Source: Sphaerisporangium sp. (GTDB taxonomy: Bacteria; Actinomycetota; Actinomycetes; Streptosporangiales; Streptosporangiaceae). Taken from it: DNA of 64,000 bases. A program made the translations under genes and the position numbers. The notes below the pieces were generated by a model. It searched no databases, was not told the origin of the DNA, and worked only from the letters and a program-made list of their open reading frames with translations. This document shows positions 25,167 through 35,394 of this stretch, one piece after another (positions within the stretch are counted from its first letter, which is position 1; every line of letters begins with the position of its first letter). The DNA is taken from assembly GCA_025964675.1 (NCBI GenBank), contig JAOPYI010000178.1, positions 1-64,000 of the forward strand, read 5' to 3'.

Positions 25167-25706
25167 TCAGGTTTTCAACACCCGATCCGCCTGGAACGTG
25201 CCGATCCTGGCGAGAATCTCGACCGTGCCGGACTCGACGCGCACCTCGGCGTCCGGCCACCAGCGCTTGACGATGGACAGGACCTTGCGGTTCTCCCCCA
25301 TGACGTCCATGCCGACGGAGACCGCGCCCCGCGCGACGGCCCGCCGCAGCAGCGCCCGTACGAGACGCGAGCCGAGCCCGAGCCCCTGCCACTCGTCCGC
25401 GACCATCACCGCGATCTCGGTGGCGTCGGGCCGCCGGAAGCTCATCGCGTGGCCAAGGACACGCTCGTCGCCGTCCACGGCGAGCAGGACGTCACGGCGA
25501 TCGTCCCTGGCGATCAGGGCGCCGACCAGCCGCTTGTCCGGCCGCGTCAGGCCCGTGAAGAAGCGCAGGGTCTGGCTACTCAGGGAGAGGCCCTCGACCA
25601 GCGCCCTCACCCTCTGCTCGTCGTCCATCCGCGCGGGCCTGATCTGGACCGCCGGCACCGCCGCCGGGGCGGAGATCTTGGGGATCGCCACCTGAGTTCG
25701 CGTCAT
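25167..25706 (-). CDS. GNAT family N-acetyltransferase
   Basis: A 179-residue acetyltransferase from ATG 25706 (MTRTQVAIP), which has GGAAGG just upstream; an in-frame start 12 codons earlier overlaps the operator and is less likely. Core motifs are AVDGDERVLGHAMSF, VMVADEWQGLGLGSRLV for acetyl-CoA and a C-terminal VRVESGTVEI. Such stand-alone GNATs in actinobacteria often resemble the acetyltransferase part of protein acetylases (Pat-like). Divergent from an HxlR gene, which probably regulates it. Confidence 0.83.
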   Translation of the reverse strand: MTRTQVAIPKISAPAAVPAVQIRPARMDDEQRVRALVEGLSLSSQTLRFFTGLTRPDKRLVGALIARDDRRDVLLAVDGDERVLGHAMSFRRPDATEIAVMVADEWQGLGLGSRLVRALLRRAVARGAVSVGMDVMGENRKVLSIVKRWWPDAEVRVESGTVEILARIGTFQADRVLKT

Positions 25707-25728
25707 GGACTCAGCCTTCCTCAGGCCA

Positions 25729-25753
25729 CCTGAGTCTGTCAACTAGACTTAGG
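25729..25753. promoter_or_regulatory. Inverted-repeat operator between GNAT and HxlR genes
   Basis: CCTGAGTCT (25729-25737) and AGACTTAGG (25745-25753) form 9-base arms with 8 matching pairs and a 7-base spacer. It lies in the 66-base gap between divergent starts, so one dimeric regulator, most likely the HxlR protein, could control both genes. Confidence 0.55.
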
Positions 25754-25772
25754 CGCGTTGGAGGGACGAAAA

Positions 25773-26312
25773 ATGAGCGCCTACGATGCCAGAATGAGCG
25801 ACCCAAACCCCTACCGGGTGGAGAACTGCTCCATCGAACGCACCCTCGCGGTCCTCGGCGAGAAGTGGACTTGGCTGGTGCTCAGGGAAGCCTTCAACGG
25901 GGTGCGCAGGTTCGCCGACATACAGGCCGGCACCAGGGCTCCCCGGCAGGTGCTCAGCGCCCGGCTGGCGAGACTCGTGGACGAGGGCCTGCTGCGCAAG
26001 GTGCCTTACCGCGAGCCCGGGCGCCGTCAGCGGGACGAGTACCGCCTCACGCAGAAGGGCCTCGACCTCTATCCGATCATGGTGAGCCTCATGCACTGGG
26101 GCGACCGCTACATGGCCGACCCCGCCGGCCCTCCCGTGGTGCTCACCCACCGCGACTGCGGCTCGCCCATCGACGTGCACCTGCGCTGTGACGACGCTCA
26201 CGAGGTGCCGTCGCCGCGCGAGGTCACCCCGCGGCTGGGCCCCGGCGCCAGGCTCGCCGGCCAGAGCGCGCGCGAGGTCAGTGCTTCTGTACGGCCCGGA
26301 GCACCCGCTTGA
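25773..26312 (+). CDS. HxlR family (MarR-like) transcriptional regulator
   Basis: A 179-residue winged-helix regulator. The HxlR signature is clear: ENCSIERTLAVLGEKWTWLVLREAF, RRFADIQ, RAPRQVLSARLARLVDEGLL and the wing YREPGRRQRDEYRLTQKG. The start has GGAGGG 7 bases upstream. The C-terminal tail of about 70 residues, with a Cys/His pair (THRDCGSPIDVHLRC), is common in actinobacterial members. Its last 35 bases overlap, tail to tail, the end of the membrane-protein gene on the other strand. Confidence 0.86.
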   Translation: MSAYDARMSDPNPYRVENCSIERTLAVLGEKWTWLVLREAFNGVRRFADIQAGTRAPRQVLSARLARLVDEGLLRKVPYREPGRRQRDEYRLTQKGLDLYPIMVSLMHWGDRYMADPAGPPVVLTHRDCGSPIDVHLRCDDAHEVPSPREVTPRLGPGARLAGQSAREVSASVRPGAPA

Positions 26313-26928
26313 AGGCGAGCAGCGAGGCCGCCGCCGCGAGCACCATGAGCACGGCCACCGCCGCCGTCCTGACGATCAGATAGGTCTCGATGGACTCGCT
26401 GAACAGCAGCCACAGGCTGAGCGTCCCGTTGACGAACTGAACGGTCCCCCACAGCAGCGACAGGTGCATGAAGAACCGTCGCATGCGTGGGTGATGGATC
26501 AGGTGGTCGGGCAGCGGCACGAGGTCGGTCGTGACCCGCTGGATCAGCGGGCGCGGCGCGGCGGCCGTGGTCAGGAACGCCAGGCTCGCGCAGAACACCC
26601 CGAGCGTCGGCTGCAGGAAGTAGATCACCACGTCCCCTGTGACCAAGGCGAGCACCGCCCGTACCGTGATGGCGAGCATCGCGAGCAGGACGGTGCCGGG
26701 CACCGACCGCCGCCTGACCAGCCGCAGGGCCACCCCGCCGTACACCCAGGCCACCGCCATGACCAGCCCGCCGTGGATCCCGGCCACGATCAGCCCGGCG
26801 TAGAACACCGCGACCGGGAGGATCATGCCCTCCAGCACGCGAGGCACGGCATGCCGGATCAGGACGGGAATCCTGGGCAACGCCGGATGCTGCGCGGCGG
26901 AAGGCAACGCGAGAGTGGGCGCGGTCAT
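26278..26928 (-). CDS. VC0807-like integral membrane protein
   Basis: A 216-residue membrane protein from ATG 26928 (MTAPTLALPS); the open frame extends upstream without coding character. About five to six hydrophobic helices are visible, e.g. GMILPVAVFYAGLIVAGIHG and AVAVLMVLAAAASLLAF, with TRAVLALVTGDVVIYFLQP-like central segments. The pattern resembles the VC0807 family of unknown function, related to intracellular septation-type proteins. The 3' end overlaps the HxlR gene. Confidence 0.65.
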   Translation of the reverse strand: MTAPTLALPSAAQHPALPRIPVLIRHAVPRVLEGMILPVAVFYAGLIVAGIHGGLVMAVAWVYGGVALRLVRRRSVPGTVLLAMLAITVRAVLALVTGDVVIYFLQPTLGVFCASLAFLTTAAAPRPLIQRVTTDLVPLPDHLIHHPRMRRFFMHLSLLWGTVQFVNGTLSLWLLFSESIETYLIVRTAAVAVLMVLAAAASLLAFKRVLRAVQKH

Positions 26929-27211
26929 GTTCGAGAGGGCTCCTGAAGCCAGAGCGGGATGCCGTGGGTGAACCCAAATGACCGTACGGCATGCCTCAGC
27001 CGTCCGCGAGTGGTTCCACGAGATCATGATCGCCGGCTGGCGAGGCCTTCACCGCGCCCAAGGACTCACGTGGAGACCACCCCTCCGTCCACGCCCGGAC
27101 ACGGCACGGGGGCAGGGGCTCTCATTACCCGCATGTCTTCGCGGGACAACTCGCAGGTCCAAGGCCACGGCCGATTCACGGACCACCCACCGGCTTGCCT
27201 AGGCTGACAGC

Positions 27212-28003
27212 GTGTACCGGTTCCTCCTGAGCCCTCGCTGGCTGGCGCTCCACGTGCTGGTCCTGCTGCTCATCCCCGCGTTCCTCTTCCTGGGACGCTG
27301 GCAGTTCGGGCGCTACGAGCAGAGGTCCTCGGCGAGCGCCCTGGCCACCGGTAACCTCGCCGCGGCGCCCGTGCCGCTGACCAGCCTCGACAAGCCTGGC
27401 TCGGCCGTGCCCGGCTCGGTCAGGTTCCGCGGCGTCACGGCCGCCGGCCGCTACGACGCGGCCCACGAGCTACTCGTCCGGCGCCGCACCCAGAACAGCC
27501 GGCCAGGCTTCTACGTGCTCACGCCTCTGATCACAGCCGACGGCACCGCCGTGATCGTCAACAGGGGCTGGGTCAAGATGGGGCCGACCGCGGACGCTCC
27601 GCCGGAGGTGCCTCCCCCGACTGCCGGTGATGTGACTGTCACTGGTCGGCTACGTCCCGCCGAGACCGAGGACAGCACCGGCATCACCAACCGCAGCGGC
27701 CTGCCCACCCGCCAGGTGCTGCTGATCAACACCACTGACATCGCCAAGGGCATGCCGTACAAACTGTTCGGCGGGTACGTCGAGCTGACCGAGCAGCGGC
27801 CGAGCGCCGCGGCGGCGCCTGAGCCGGTCCCAGACCCCGACCTCGGCGGGGGCGGCGGCCTGAACCTCGCGTATAGCGTGCAGTGGTGGCTGTTCATCGG
27901 CATCGCCGTCGGAGGATGGTTCACGTTGATCCGGCGCGAGGCACGCGACCTCGAGGCCGAGCACGAGTCCACGGCGGGCACCGGCGCGATCCCGGCCCAC
28001 TAG
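27212..28003 (+). CDS. SURF1 family cytochrome oxidase assembly protein
   Basis: A 263-residue membrane protein with two transmembrane helices, at about residues 10-28 (LHVLVLLLIPAFLFLGRWQ) and near the C-terminus (QWWLFIGIAVGGWFTL). It carries the SURF1 motif GRWQFGRYEQR and the internal motifs VRFRGVTAAGRYD and AVIVNRGWV. SURF1 helps insert heme a into cytochrome c oxidase. The start is GTG. The gene stands alone. Confidence 0.9.
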   Translation: MYRFLLSPRWLALHVLVLLLIPAFLFLGRWQFGRYEQRSSASALATGNLAAAPVPLTSLDKPGSAVPGSVRFRGVTAAGRYDAAHELLVRRRTQNSRPGFYVLTPLITADGTAVIVNRGWVKMGPTADAPPEVPPPTAGDVTVTGRLRPAETEDSTGITNRSGLPTRQVLLINTTDIAKGMPYKLFGGYVELTEQRPSAAAAPEPVPDPDLGGGGGLNLAYSVQWWLFIGIAVGGWFTLIRREARDLEAEHESTAGTGAIPAH

Positions 28004-28271
28004 CCGTCACCGGGGGCAGAGGTCCTGCAACGGCGGCGCGCGGTCCGCTGCGCACGTAACGTGTCCGGCAGAGGGCCTTATTGGACGAATCGGAGGCGCC
28101 GATGGCATCGAGCGGACCAGGTCAACGTCCCATGACTGCTTTCTTGTCGGGATCGTCACGGTATTCAGTAAGCCCGTTCACGACGCCGGACGCCGCTCCG
28201 CGCGCGAACGGATACCAACCGGAGACCTCCCAGCTTGTCTCGTGTTATTCCTGCAGCATACGGTTTTCCCT

Positions 28272-29468
28272 GTGAACACATCGCTGCCCCCTGAGCCGGA
28301 GCCAAGGCGGCGAGATTATGTGATCATCAGCGTCGACGATCACCTGATCGAGCCGCCGGACCTCTTCGACGACCGGCTCCCCGACAAGTACGCCGACGCC
28401 GCCCCGAAGGTCGTGGAGACCGAGGCCGGCCATCAGGTGTGGCGGTACGGCGGGGGCACCTACGCGTGCGCCGGCCTGGACGCCGGCGCCGGCCTGCCGC
28501 GCGACCAGTGGACCCTCGACCCCGTGCGGTTCGAGCAGATGCGAGCCGGCTGCCACGACATCGAGGCCCGCATCCAGGACATGGACATCGCCGGGGTCTG
28601 GGCCGCGCTCAGCTTCCCCGGCATGCTGGCGGTGCAGTCCGGCATGGCCTTCGCCAAGACCCGCGACCAGGATCTCGGCCTGGCCCTCACCCGCGCGTGG
28701 AACGACTGGCACTGCGACGTCTGGGCCGGCACCTACCCGGAGCGCATCATCGCCCTACAGCTTCCCTGGCTGCCCGATCCCGAGATCGCCGCCAAAGAGG
28801 TCCGTGCCAACGCGGCACGCGGCTTCAAGGCCGTGGTCTTCCCCGAGTTCCCGACCCGGCTGCGGCTGCCGTCCATCCACACGGGCCACTGGGATCCGTT
28901 CTTCGCCGCGTGCGAGGAAACCGGCACGGTCATCTGCCTGCACACCGGAGCCTCGTCGTGGTCGCCGGTGCCCTCGCCCGACACCCCGATCGAGGCCATC
29001 ACCACGATGATCCCCGCGAGCGCGATGTTCGCCTGCGCCGACTGGCTCTGGTCGGGCGTTCCGCTTCGCTTCCCCAAGCTGCGCATCCTCATCGTCGAAG
29101 GCGGCGTGGGATGGCTGCCCATGCTGGCCTCCCGCGCCGACTACGCCCTCGACCACCCCGTGTCCGGCGAGGCGACATGGGAGGGCGGCCTCAAGCCAAG
29201 CGAGGTGCTCCGCCGCAACTTCTACTTCGGCACGCTCGACGACTACGCGCTGTCCGGCGTGCGCCTGGCGGTGGGGCTGGAGCACGTCCTGCTCGAGAGC
29301 GGCTATCCCCGCTCGGAGTCCACGTGGCCCGACGTCCAGCAGGCGCTGGCGCGCAACCTCGGCAGCCTGCCGCCCGCGGACATCGCCAGGGTCGCCTACG
29401 GCAACGCCGCACGGCTCTTCGGGCATCCTCTCCCGTCACGCGCCTGGCTCCTCAGGGAAGAGTTCTAG
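28272..29468 (+). CDS. Amidohydrolase_2-type metal-dependent hydrolase with altered metal site
   Basis: A 398-residue TIM-barrel protein from the GTG at 28272 (a GTG at 28242 is also in frame). It resembles the ACMSD-like amidohydrolases common beside F420 and CoA enzymes. VDDHLIEPPDLF gives the DxH metal pair, GHWDPFF and VICLHTGASSW the mid-barrel His residues. Near the C-terminus, where relatives usually have ESDYPHSD-TWP, this protein reads ESGYPRSESTWP, so the conserved catalytic Asp is Gly and the His is Arg. Activity may be lost or changed. Confidence 0.78.
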   Translation: MNTSLPPEPEPRRRDYVIISVDDHLIEPPDLFDDRLPDKYADAAPKVVETEAGHQVWRYGGGTYACAGLDAGAGLPRDQWTLDPVRFEQMRAGCHDIEARIQDMDIAGVWAALSFPGMLAVQSGMAFAKTRDQDLGLALTRAWNDWHCDVWAGTYPERIIALQLPWLPDPEIAAKEVRANAARGFKAVVFPEFPTRLRLPSIHTGHWDPFFAACEETGTVICLHTGASSWSPVPSPDTPIEAITTMIPASAMFACADWLWSGVPLRFPKLRILIVEGGVGWLPMLASRADYALDHPVSGEATWEGGLKPSEVLRRNFYFGTLDDYALSGVRLAVGLEHVLLESGYPRSESTWPDVQQALARNLGSLPPADIARVAYGNAARLFGHPLPSRAWLLREEF

Positions 29469-29534
29469 GCCCGGCCGTACGAGGGCCCCAGCCACGCCTG
29501 GGAACGGTCCCAGCCGCGTCGGGGCCATCGGGGG

Positions 29535-29873
29535 TCAGAGGACTTCGCCGTGCGCCTTCCTGTGCTCCCAGTCGACGTAGCGGCCGCTCTCGCCGAGGAG
29601 AGAGGTCATCAGCCACACGAACACGCCCAAGTCGTCGGTCACGCCGATCAGCGGGAGGAAGTCGGGGATCGCGTCGATCGGCGAGACGATGTAGAGGATG
29701 CCGAGCCCCATCAGGGCCAGCTTGGTCTTGCCCAGGTCGTGATACTCGCCGCGGAGGGCGCCGGCGATCATCCTCGGCAGTGCTTTCACCCGGGTCATCA
29801 GACCCGGAGAGCCGGGCCGGCTCACGTCCTGGTAGGCGCGATAGGCCGCAGCCGCGCGTCCAGCCTTGCTCAT
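29535..29873 (-). CDS. DUF1232 (YkvA family) membrane protein
   Basis: A 112-residue protein with the DUF1232 core GLGILYIVSPIDAIPDFLPLIGVTDDLGVFVWLMTSL, a hydrophobic hairpin around the SPID-IPD motif. ATG 29873 is 8 bases from GGAGG; the GTG three codons earlier is too close to it. The function of the family is unknown. It is convergent with the amidohydrolase gene. Confidence 0.85.
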   Translation of the reverse strand: MSKAGRAAAAYRAYQDVSRPGSPGLMTRVKALPRMIAGALRGEYHDLGKTKLALMGLGILYIVSPIDAIPDFLPLIGVTDDLGVFVWLMTSLLGESGRYVDWEHRKAHGEVL

Positions 29874-30005
29874 GATGGCCACCTCCGTCTGTGCCCACGC
29901 TCACGCGCGCACGGTCGGACCCTTTGACCGCGCCACTACCCTTCCGGGCACCTCGATAACGTGCGGCTCGGCGCGTGGAGTTCCTTGCCTGGTGGGGCTC
30001 GTGCT

Positions 30006-30956
30006 TCAGGGAGCGAGGTCGCGTACGGCCTGGGGGATGGAGATCTCCCCACCCGGGATCGGAGCCAGCACGGGGGTCGTCAGGCCGTTGTCGACGTACT
30101 GCTGAACCCGCGCCCGGCAGGTAGCCGCGTCACCGTGCACGATCAGGGCGTCCACGACCTCGTCGGGGATGGCCCTGACCGCCGCCTGGCGGTCGCCGGC
30201 GGCCCACGCCTCGTGCATGGGGCGCAGGATCTCGCCTCGGCCGAGCCAGTCGTGGAACGCGGCGTACACCGGCACGGTGAGGTAGGCCGCCAGCATCCGC
30301 CTGCCCAGCTCCCGCACCTTGCCGGCGTCCTCGCTCACGCACACGAACAGGCGGGCGATCAACTCGGTCTCCGGCCCCAACTCGGCACGCACCGTGCGTA
30401 CGTCCTCCGGCGAGAGCCAGTTGCTGATGGCGCCGTCGGCCTCCTCGGCGGCGAGGTGCAGCATGCGGGGGCGGAGGGCGGCCAGCACGATCTTGGGAGG
30501 CACCTTGGGCGCGCGCTCCAGCCTGAAGCCCTTGACCTCGAAGGTCTCGTACTTCTCTGTGACCTTCTCGCCCGCGAGCGCCTTCTTCAGGAAGCGGAGC
30601 GTGTCACGGGTCCTGCCGTACGGCTTGACGAACTCGCCCGCGTTCCAGCGTTCGACGATGACCGGGGACGACGCGCCGATGCCGAGCACGAACCGCTCGG
30701 GCGCGAGGTCGGCGAGCGTCGCGGCCGACATCGCCAGCAGGCCGGGACCTCGGGTCGACACCGGGATGATCGCGCTGCCGAGGCGCAGGCCGGGAGCCCA
30801 GTCGGCGGCCAGGGCGAGCGGGACGAAGCCGTCGGTGCCGCTGACCTCGGAGGACCAGGCGTCGGTGTATCCGAGGCCGGGCAGCTCCGCCACCAGGTCC
30901 TTGGACTCGGCCATGGTGCGATCGAAGAACGGGATCGTGATACCCCAACGCTTCAC
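30006..30956 (-). CDS. LLM class F420-dependent oxidoreductase
   Basis: A 316-residue luciferase-like protein. GTG 30956 follows AGGAGG by 6 bases and begins with the standard beta-strand KRWGITIPFFD. Typical segments are RLGSAIIPVSTRGP, ATLADLAPERFVLGIGASS and VDALIVHGDAATCRARVQQYVDNGL. A TetR operator-like palindrome lies 21 bases upstream of the start, just after the TetR gene, making repressor control likely. The cofactor F420 is inferred from the family. Confidence 0.87.
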   Translation of the reverse strand: MKRWGITIPFFDRTMAESKDLVAELPGLGYTDAWSSEVSGTDGFVPLALAADWAPGLRLGSAIIPVSTRGPGLLAMSAATLADLAPERFVLGIGASSPVIVERWNAGEFVKPYGRTRDTLRFLKKALAGEKVTEKYETFEVKGFRLERAPKVPPKIVLAALRPRMLHLAAEEADGAISNWLSPEDVRTVRAELGPETELIARLFVCVSEDAGKVRELGRRMLAAYLTVPVYAAFHDWLGRGEILRPMHEAWAAGDRQAAVRAIPDEVVDALIVHGDAATCRARVQQYVDNGLTTPVLAPIPGGEISIPQAVRDLAP

Positions 30957-30976
30957 TGTCCACCTCCTGCGCCGAC

Positions 30977-30996
30977 CATACCAACCGGACGGTATG
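30977..30996. promoter_or_regulatory. TetR-type operator upstream of the LLM gene
   Basis: CATACCAACCGGACGGTATG is a 20-bp palindrome: CATACC/GGTATG arms and a CCGG centre match, only two symmetric pairs differ. This ATACCNNCCGG class of site is typical for TetR regulators with the 53-base-distant gene as its likely source. Confidence 0.6.
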
Positions 30997-31030
30997 TCCC
31001 GCACGCCGCGAATTCCTGGCCTAGGGAGTG

Positions 31031-31735
31031 TCACTCCCTCAGCTCCCGCATCGCGGTGATGAAGTCTCTGGTGACACCGCGCAGGCCAGGCAGGTGCGAC
31101 AGGCCCACCAACCGGTCGATCAACGGCACCATCACCTCGATGAGCCGGTACGTGCGCGCGCAGCCGGGCGAGGTGTCGTGCACCCAGAACAGCACCATCC
31201 CGAGGGACGACAGCCACAGCAGCTCGGGCAGCTCCTCCCGCAGCTCGGCGTCGATGCGGTCGGCGGAGCCCTCCACCACTTGGCGGTAGATCCCGATCGC
31301 CGCCTCCCGGGCGGGCGTCGACTCCCCGCTGAAAGGGCTGAGCGGGTTGCTGGGCTCGGACGCGTGCTTGTAGAACTTGACGGCGAACGCGTGATACGGC
31401 TCCGACACCTCGACCCACGCACGAAGCACGCCGCTGAGCCGTGCGGCGAACCTCCGTTCGGAGGCGAGGAGCTCACGGCAGGCGGCCTCGTGCTCGTTCT
31501 GCGCCCGATCGTAGTAAGCCTGGACCAGCTGCTCTTTTGACGCAAAGTAGTAGTAAGCGTTTCCTACGGAGACGCCCGCCTCGGCCGCGATGGCCCGCAT
31601 GGTCGTCGCCTCGTACCCCCGCTCCCTGAAGAGGCGCAGGGCCGTTTCCACGATGACCTCCCGGGTCCTTTCTCCCCCACGCGCTCTCGGCGTCGATTCG
31701 ACCACGTGGCCACTGTACGGCCCGAAACCCTTCAT
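31031..31735 (-). CDS. TetR family transcriptional regulator
   Basis: A 234-residue regulator from ATG 31735; a GTG 10 codons later (VVESTPRARGGE) is an equally possible start because neither has a clear Shine-Dalgarno. Helix-turn-helix: VIVETALRLFRERGYEATTMRAIAAEAGVSVGNAYYYF. The large ligand domain includes FWVHDTSPG. It precedes the LLM oxidoreductase on the same strand, with the palindrome at 30977 between them; it probably controls that gene. Confidence 0.85.
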   Translation of the reverse strand: MKGFGPYSGHVVESTPRARGGERTREVIVETALRLFRERGYEATTMRAIAAEAGVSVGNAYYYFASKEQLVQAYYDRAQNEHEAACRELLASERRFAARLSGVLRAWVEVSEPYHAFAVKFYKHASEPSNPLSPFSGESTPAREAAIGIYRQVVEGSADRIDAELREELPELLWLSSLGMVLFWVHDTSPGCARTYRLIEVMVPLIDRLVGLSHLPGLRGVTRDFITAMRELRE

Positions 31736-31858
31736 GGTCACAGACGCACAGCATGGCCGCCATTTTCCCGCAAAAACACGCAGAGTAGTGGAGTCAGCAC
31801 TTTCCGGGGGTGGGATAGATCCTCTTGGCGGAGGGGCGCCCTGCGACAGAGGATCAAT

Positions 31859-32629
31859 ATGGGTTTGCATCCATGCACTCGGGGGCCCGCGTGGCTTGGT
31901 GCCTGCGCATTGCTCGCCGTGCAGATCACGGTGACGGCACTGGGCTCCGCGGGACCGGCTTCGGCGGCGACGGACACCAGGAGATCACAACAAACCACCA
32001 CCACCCAAACAGCCCGGATCGGCACAACGACTGGTCAGACACCGCGGACCGGAACGGCCGCCGTCCAGACAGCACCCACCGGCAGAGCCGCCAAGCGGAC
32101 AGCCCGGACCGGCACAGCGGCCAGCCGAAGTGCCCGAATCGGCGCGGCGGCCGCGCGGACAGCGCGGATGGGCAGGGCAGCTGGGATGGTCAGTCCGGTG
32201 CTGTGGAGGCAGCACCGCCTTTATCGCGCCGTGCGCCTCCAGCACCCGCAGGCCGCGCGCCGTCTCCACCACGCGGGTCTCAGATGGAGATCTTCAGGCC
32301 ACTGCGCCAACCGGCACCGGCACTCCTGCACGTCGCTGGGCTCCGTACGGCTCGGAACGCTGTGGGGCGTCGTCAACCTCAAGCGTCGCAGCGGCTGCGG
32401 CATCGTCGTGACCGGAGGAACCGAGATCGGCCACGCGGGAGGCGCCCACAGCCACGGCAAGGGCTACAAGCTCGACATCGAGCACAACAAGTGCATCGAC
32501 CGCTATATCCGGAACAAGCACCTCGGCCGTGTCCGTGGCGACGGCGCCCGGCTCTTCTACGAACGCCGCCCCCAGGGCTACACCGTCTACGCCAACGAGC
32601 CCAGCCACTGGGACATCATGTGGCTGTGA
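31859..32629 (+). CDS. Secreted protein with M15-like zinc-peptidase C-terminal domain
   Basis: A 256-residue exported protein. The signal peptide ends near GPASA. Residues about 38-115 form a low-complexity linker made of Thr/Ala/Gly/Arg repeats (TARxGxAA units). The C-terminal 100 residues contain SHGKGYKLD, which fits the HxxGxxxD zinc motif of M15 D-Ala-D-Ala peptidases, a preceding TGGTEIGH, and a final EPSHWDIMW that would supply the third ligand. It may cut or bind peptidoglycan. The basic middle stretch looks unusual, but all matches stay in one frame, so no frameshift is proposed. Confidence 0.6.
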   Translation: MGLHPCTRGPAWLGACALLAVQITVTALGSAGPASAATDTRRSQQTTTTQTARIGTTTGQTPRTGTAAVQTAPTGRAAKRTARTGTAASRSARIGAAAARTARMGRAAGMVSPVLWRQHRLYRAVRLQHPQAARRLHHAGLRWRSSGHCANRHRHSCTSLGSVRLGTLWGVVNLKRRSGCGIVVTGGTEIGHAGGAHSHGKGYKLDIEHNKCIDRYIRNKHLGRVRGDGARLFYERRPQGYTVYANEPSHWDIMWL

Positions 32630-32822
32630 CACCCGCACACAACGACCGGCCGTCGACCGTAACGGCCCACCGTTGCTCATGAACAGCCCGCTGTACCGGT
32701 AACGGACCGCACAGCTGGCGGCCCGCACCTCGGCCGATGGGAGTCCCGCCGAGACTCCCCGGACGAATCACTGCCCTGCGACGGATGGACGAGACCCCGC
32801 ACTGTGAGCGGGTGCTCGCCGG

Positions 32823-33928
32823 TTATGCCGAGAACTCCACAGCGAGCAGCTCGGCGATCTCCGCGGTGTTGAGTGCGGCGCCCTTACGCAGGTTGTCGCC
32901 GCAGACGAACATGTCGAGGGTGTTCGGGAAGTCGAGCGCCTGACGGATGCGGCCGACGTAGGTGGGGTCGGTGCCGACGACATCGGCCGGCGTCGGGAAC
33001 ACGTTGTTCGCCGGGTCGTCGAGGACCACCACCGTCGGTGCCGCTTCCAGCACCGCCCTGGCGGCCTGCGCTGTCACCGGCTGTGCGAAGGTGGCGTGCA
33101 CCGCCAGCGAGTGGGTGGTGATGACAGGAACCCGGACGCAGGTCGCGGAGACCTTCAGATCAGGGATGCCGAGGATCTTGCGGGACTCGTTGCGGACCTT
33201 GAGCTCCTCGGAGAACCAGCCGTCCTCCTTGAGGGAGCCCGCCGCCGGCACCACGTTGAAGGCCAGCGGCGCGGGGAACGGCGAGTCGACCAGGTCCGGA
33301 ACGGCCTTGCGGACGTCACCGGCGACGGTGCCGATCGAGCGGTTGCCCGCCACGGCGGCGATCTCGTCGTAGAGCCGCGCGGGCCCGGAGACCCCCATGC
33401 CCGAGACCGCCTGGTAGGAGGCCACGACCAGCTCCCGCAGGCCGTACTCCCGGTGCAGGGCCCCGAGGGCGGCCATCATCGAGAGCGTCGTGCAGTTGGG
33501 GTTGGAGATGATGCCCTTGGGACGCCGGCGCACCTGCTCGGGGTTGCACTCGGGCACCACCAGAGGCACCTCGGGGTCCATACGGAAGGCGCCGGAGTTG
33601 TCGACCGCGACCGCGCCGCGCGAGACCGCGATGGGGGCCCACTCGACCGACACCTCGTCGGGGACGTCGAACATCGCGACGTCGACCCCGTCGAAGGCTT
33701 CCGGCGAGAGCGCGACGACCTCGACCTCCTGCCCTCGGACCACGAGCCTCTTGCCGGCCGAGCGCGGCGACGCGATGAGGCGGATCTCACCCCAGACGTC
33801 AGGGCGGTTGGACAGGATCTCCAGCATCACGGTGCCGACGGCACCCGTCGCGCCGACGACGGCCAGGGTGGGCTTCGTGGTGTTCACTCGGGGGTCACTC
33901 TCCTCGCTGGCGCGCTGTGGCCGGTCAC

Positions 33929-33932
<4 letters not shown>
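32823..33932 (-). CDS. asd: Aspartate-semialdehyde dehydrogenase
   Basis: A 369-residue NADPH-dependent enzyme that reduces aspartyl phosphate to aspartate semialdehyde, the branch point to lysine/diaminopimelate, threonine and methionine. VVGATGAVG binds NADP, SNPNCTT carries the catalytic Cys, and ITTHSLAVH the catalytic His region. ATG 33932 overlaps the aspartokinase stop as ATGA and has GGAGG 8 bases upstream; a GTG at codon 16 is less likely. It forms an operon with ask. Confidence 0.95.
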
Positions 33933-35203
<1,271 letters not shown>

Positions 35204-35394
35204 GGGATGTCTCCCAAAGGTTAAGTCTGCGGAGCCCACAGTCTACTGGCGCCTCCTGAAGCCCCAACTGATTTAGCCAGCATGTGGACAATCAGCGGCC
35301 ATACCCCAGGACAATCCAGCCGCAAGCCGGGGAAAGCCGGACACGATCTGTGGAAGAACCGGTGGCTGTGACCTGTGCCGTTACTTGGGGACGG

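Noticed and set aside
28081-28275. A 64-codon frame (MDESEAPMASSGPGQRP) upstream of the amidohydrolase.
   Set aside because: Weak third-position GC, TTG start, and it overlaps the promoter and start of the next gene.
32040-32330. Suspected frameshift in the secreted M15-like gene, because the middle is very basic and two other frames look open.
   Set aside because: The signal peptide, the segment AGLRWRSSG...CTSL and the C-terminal zinc motifs all lie in one frame without interruption.
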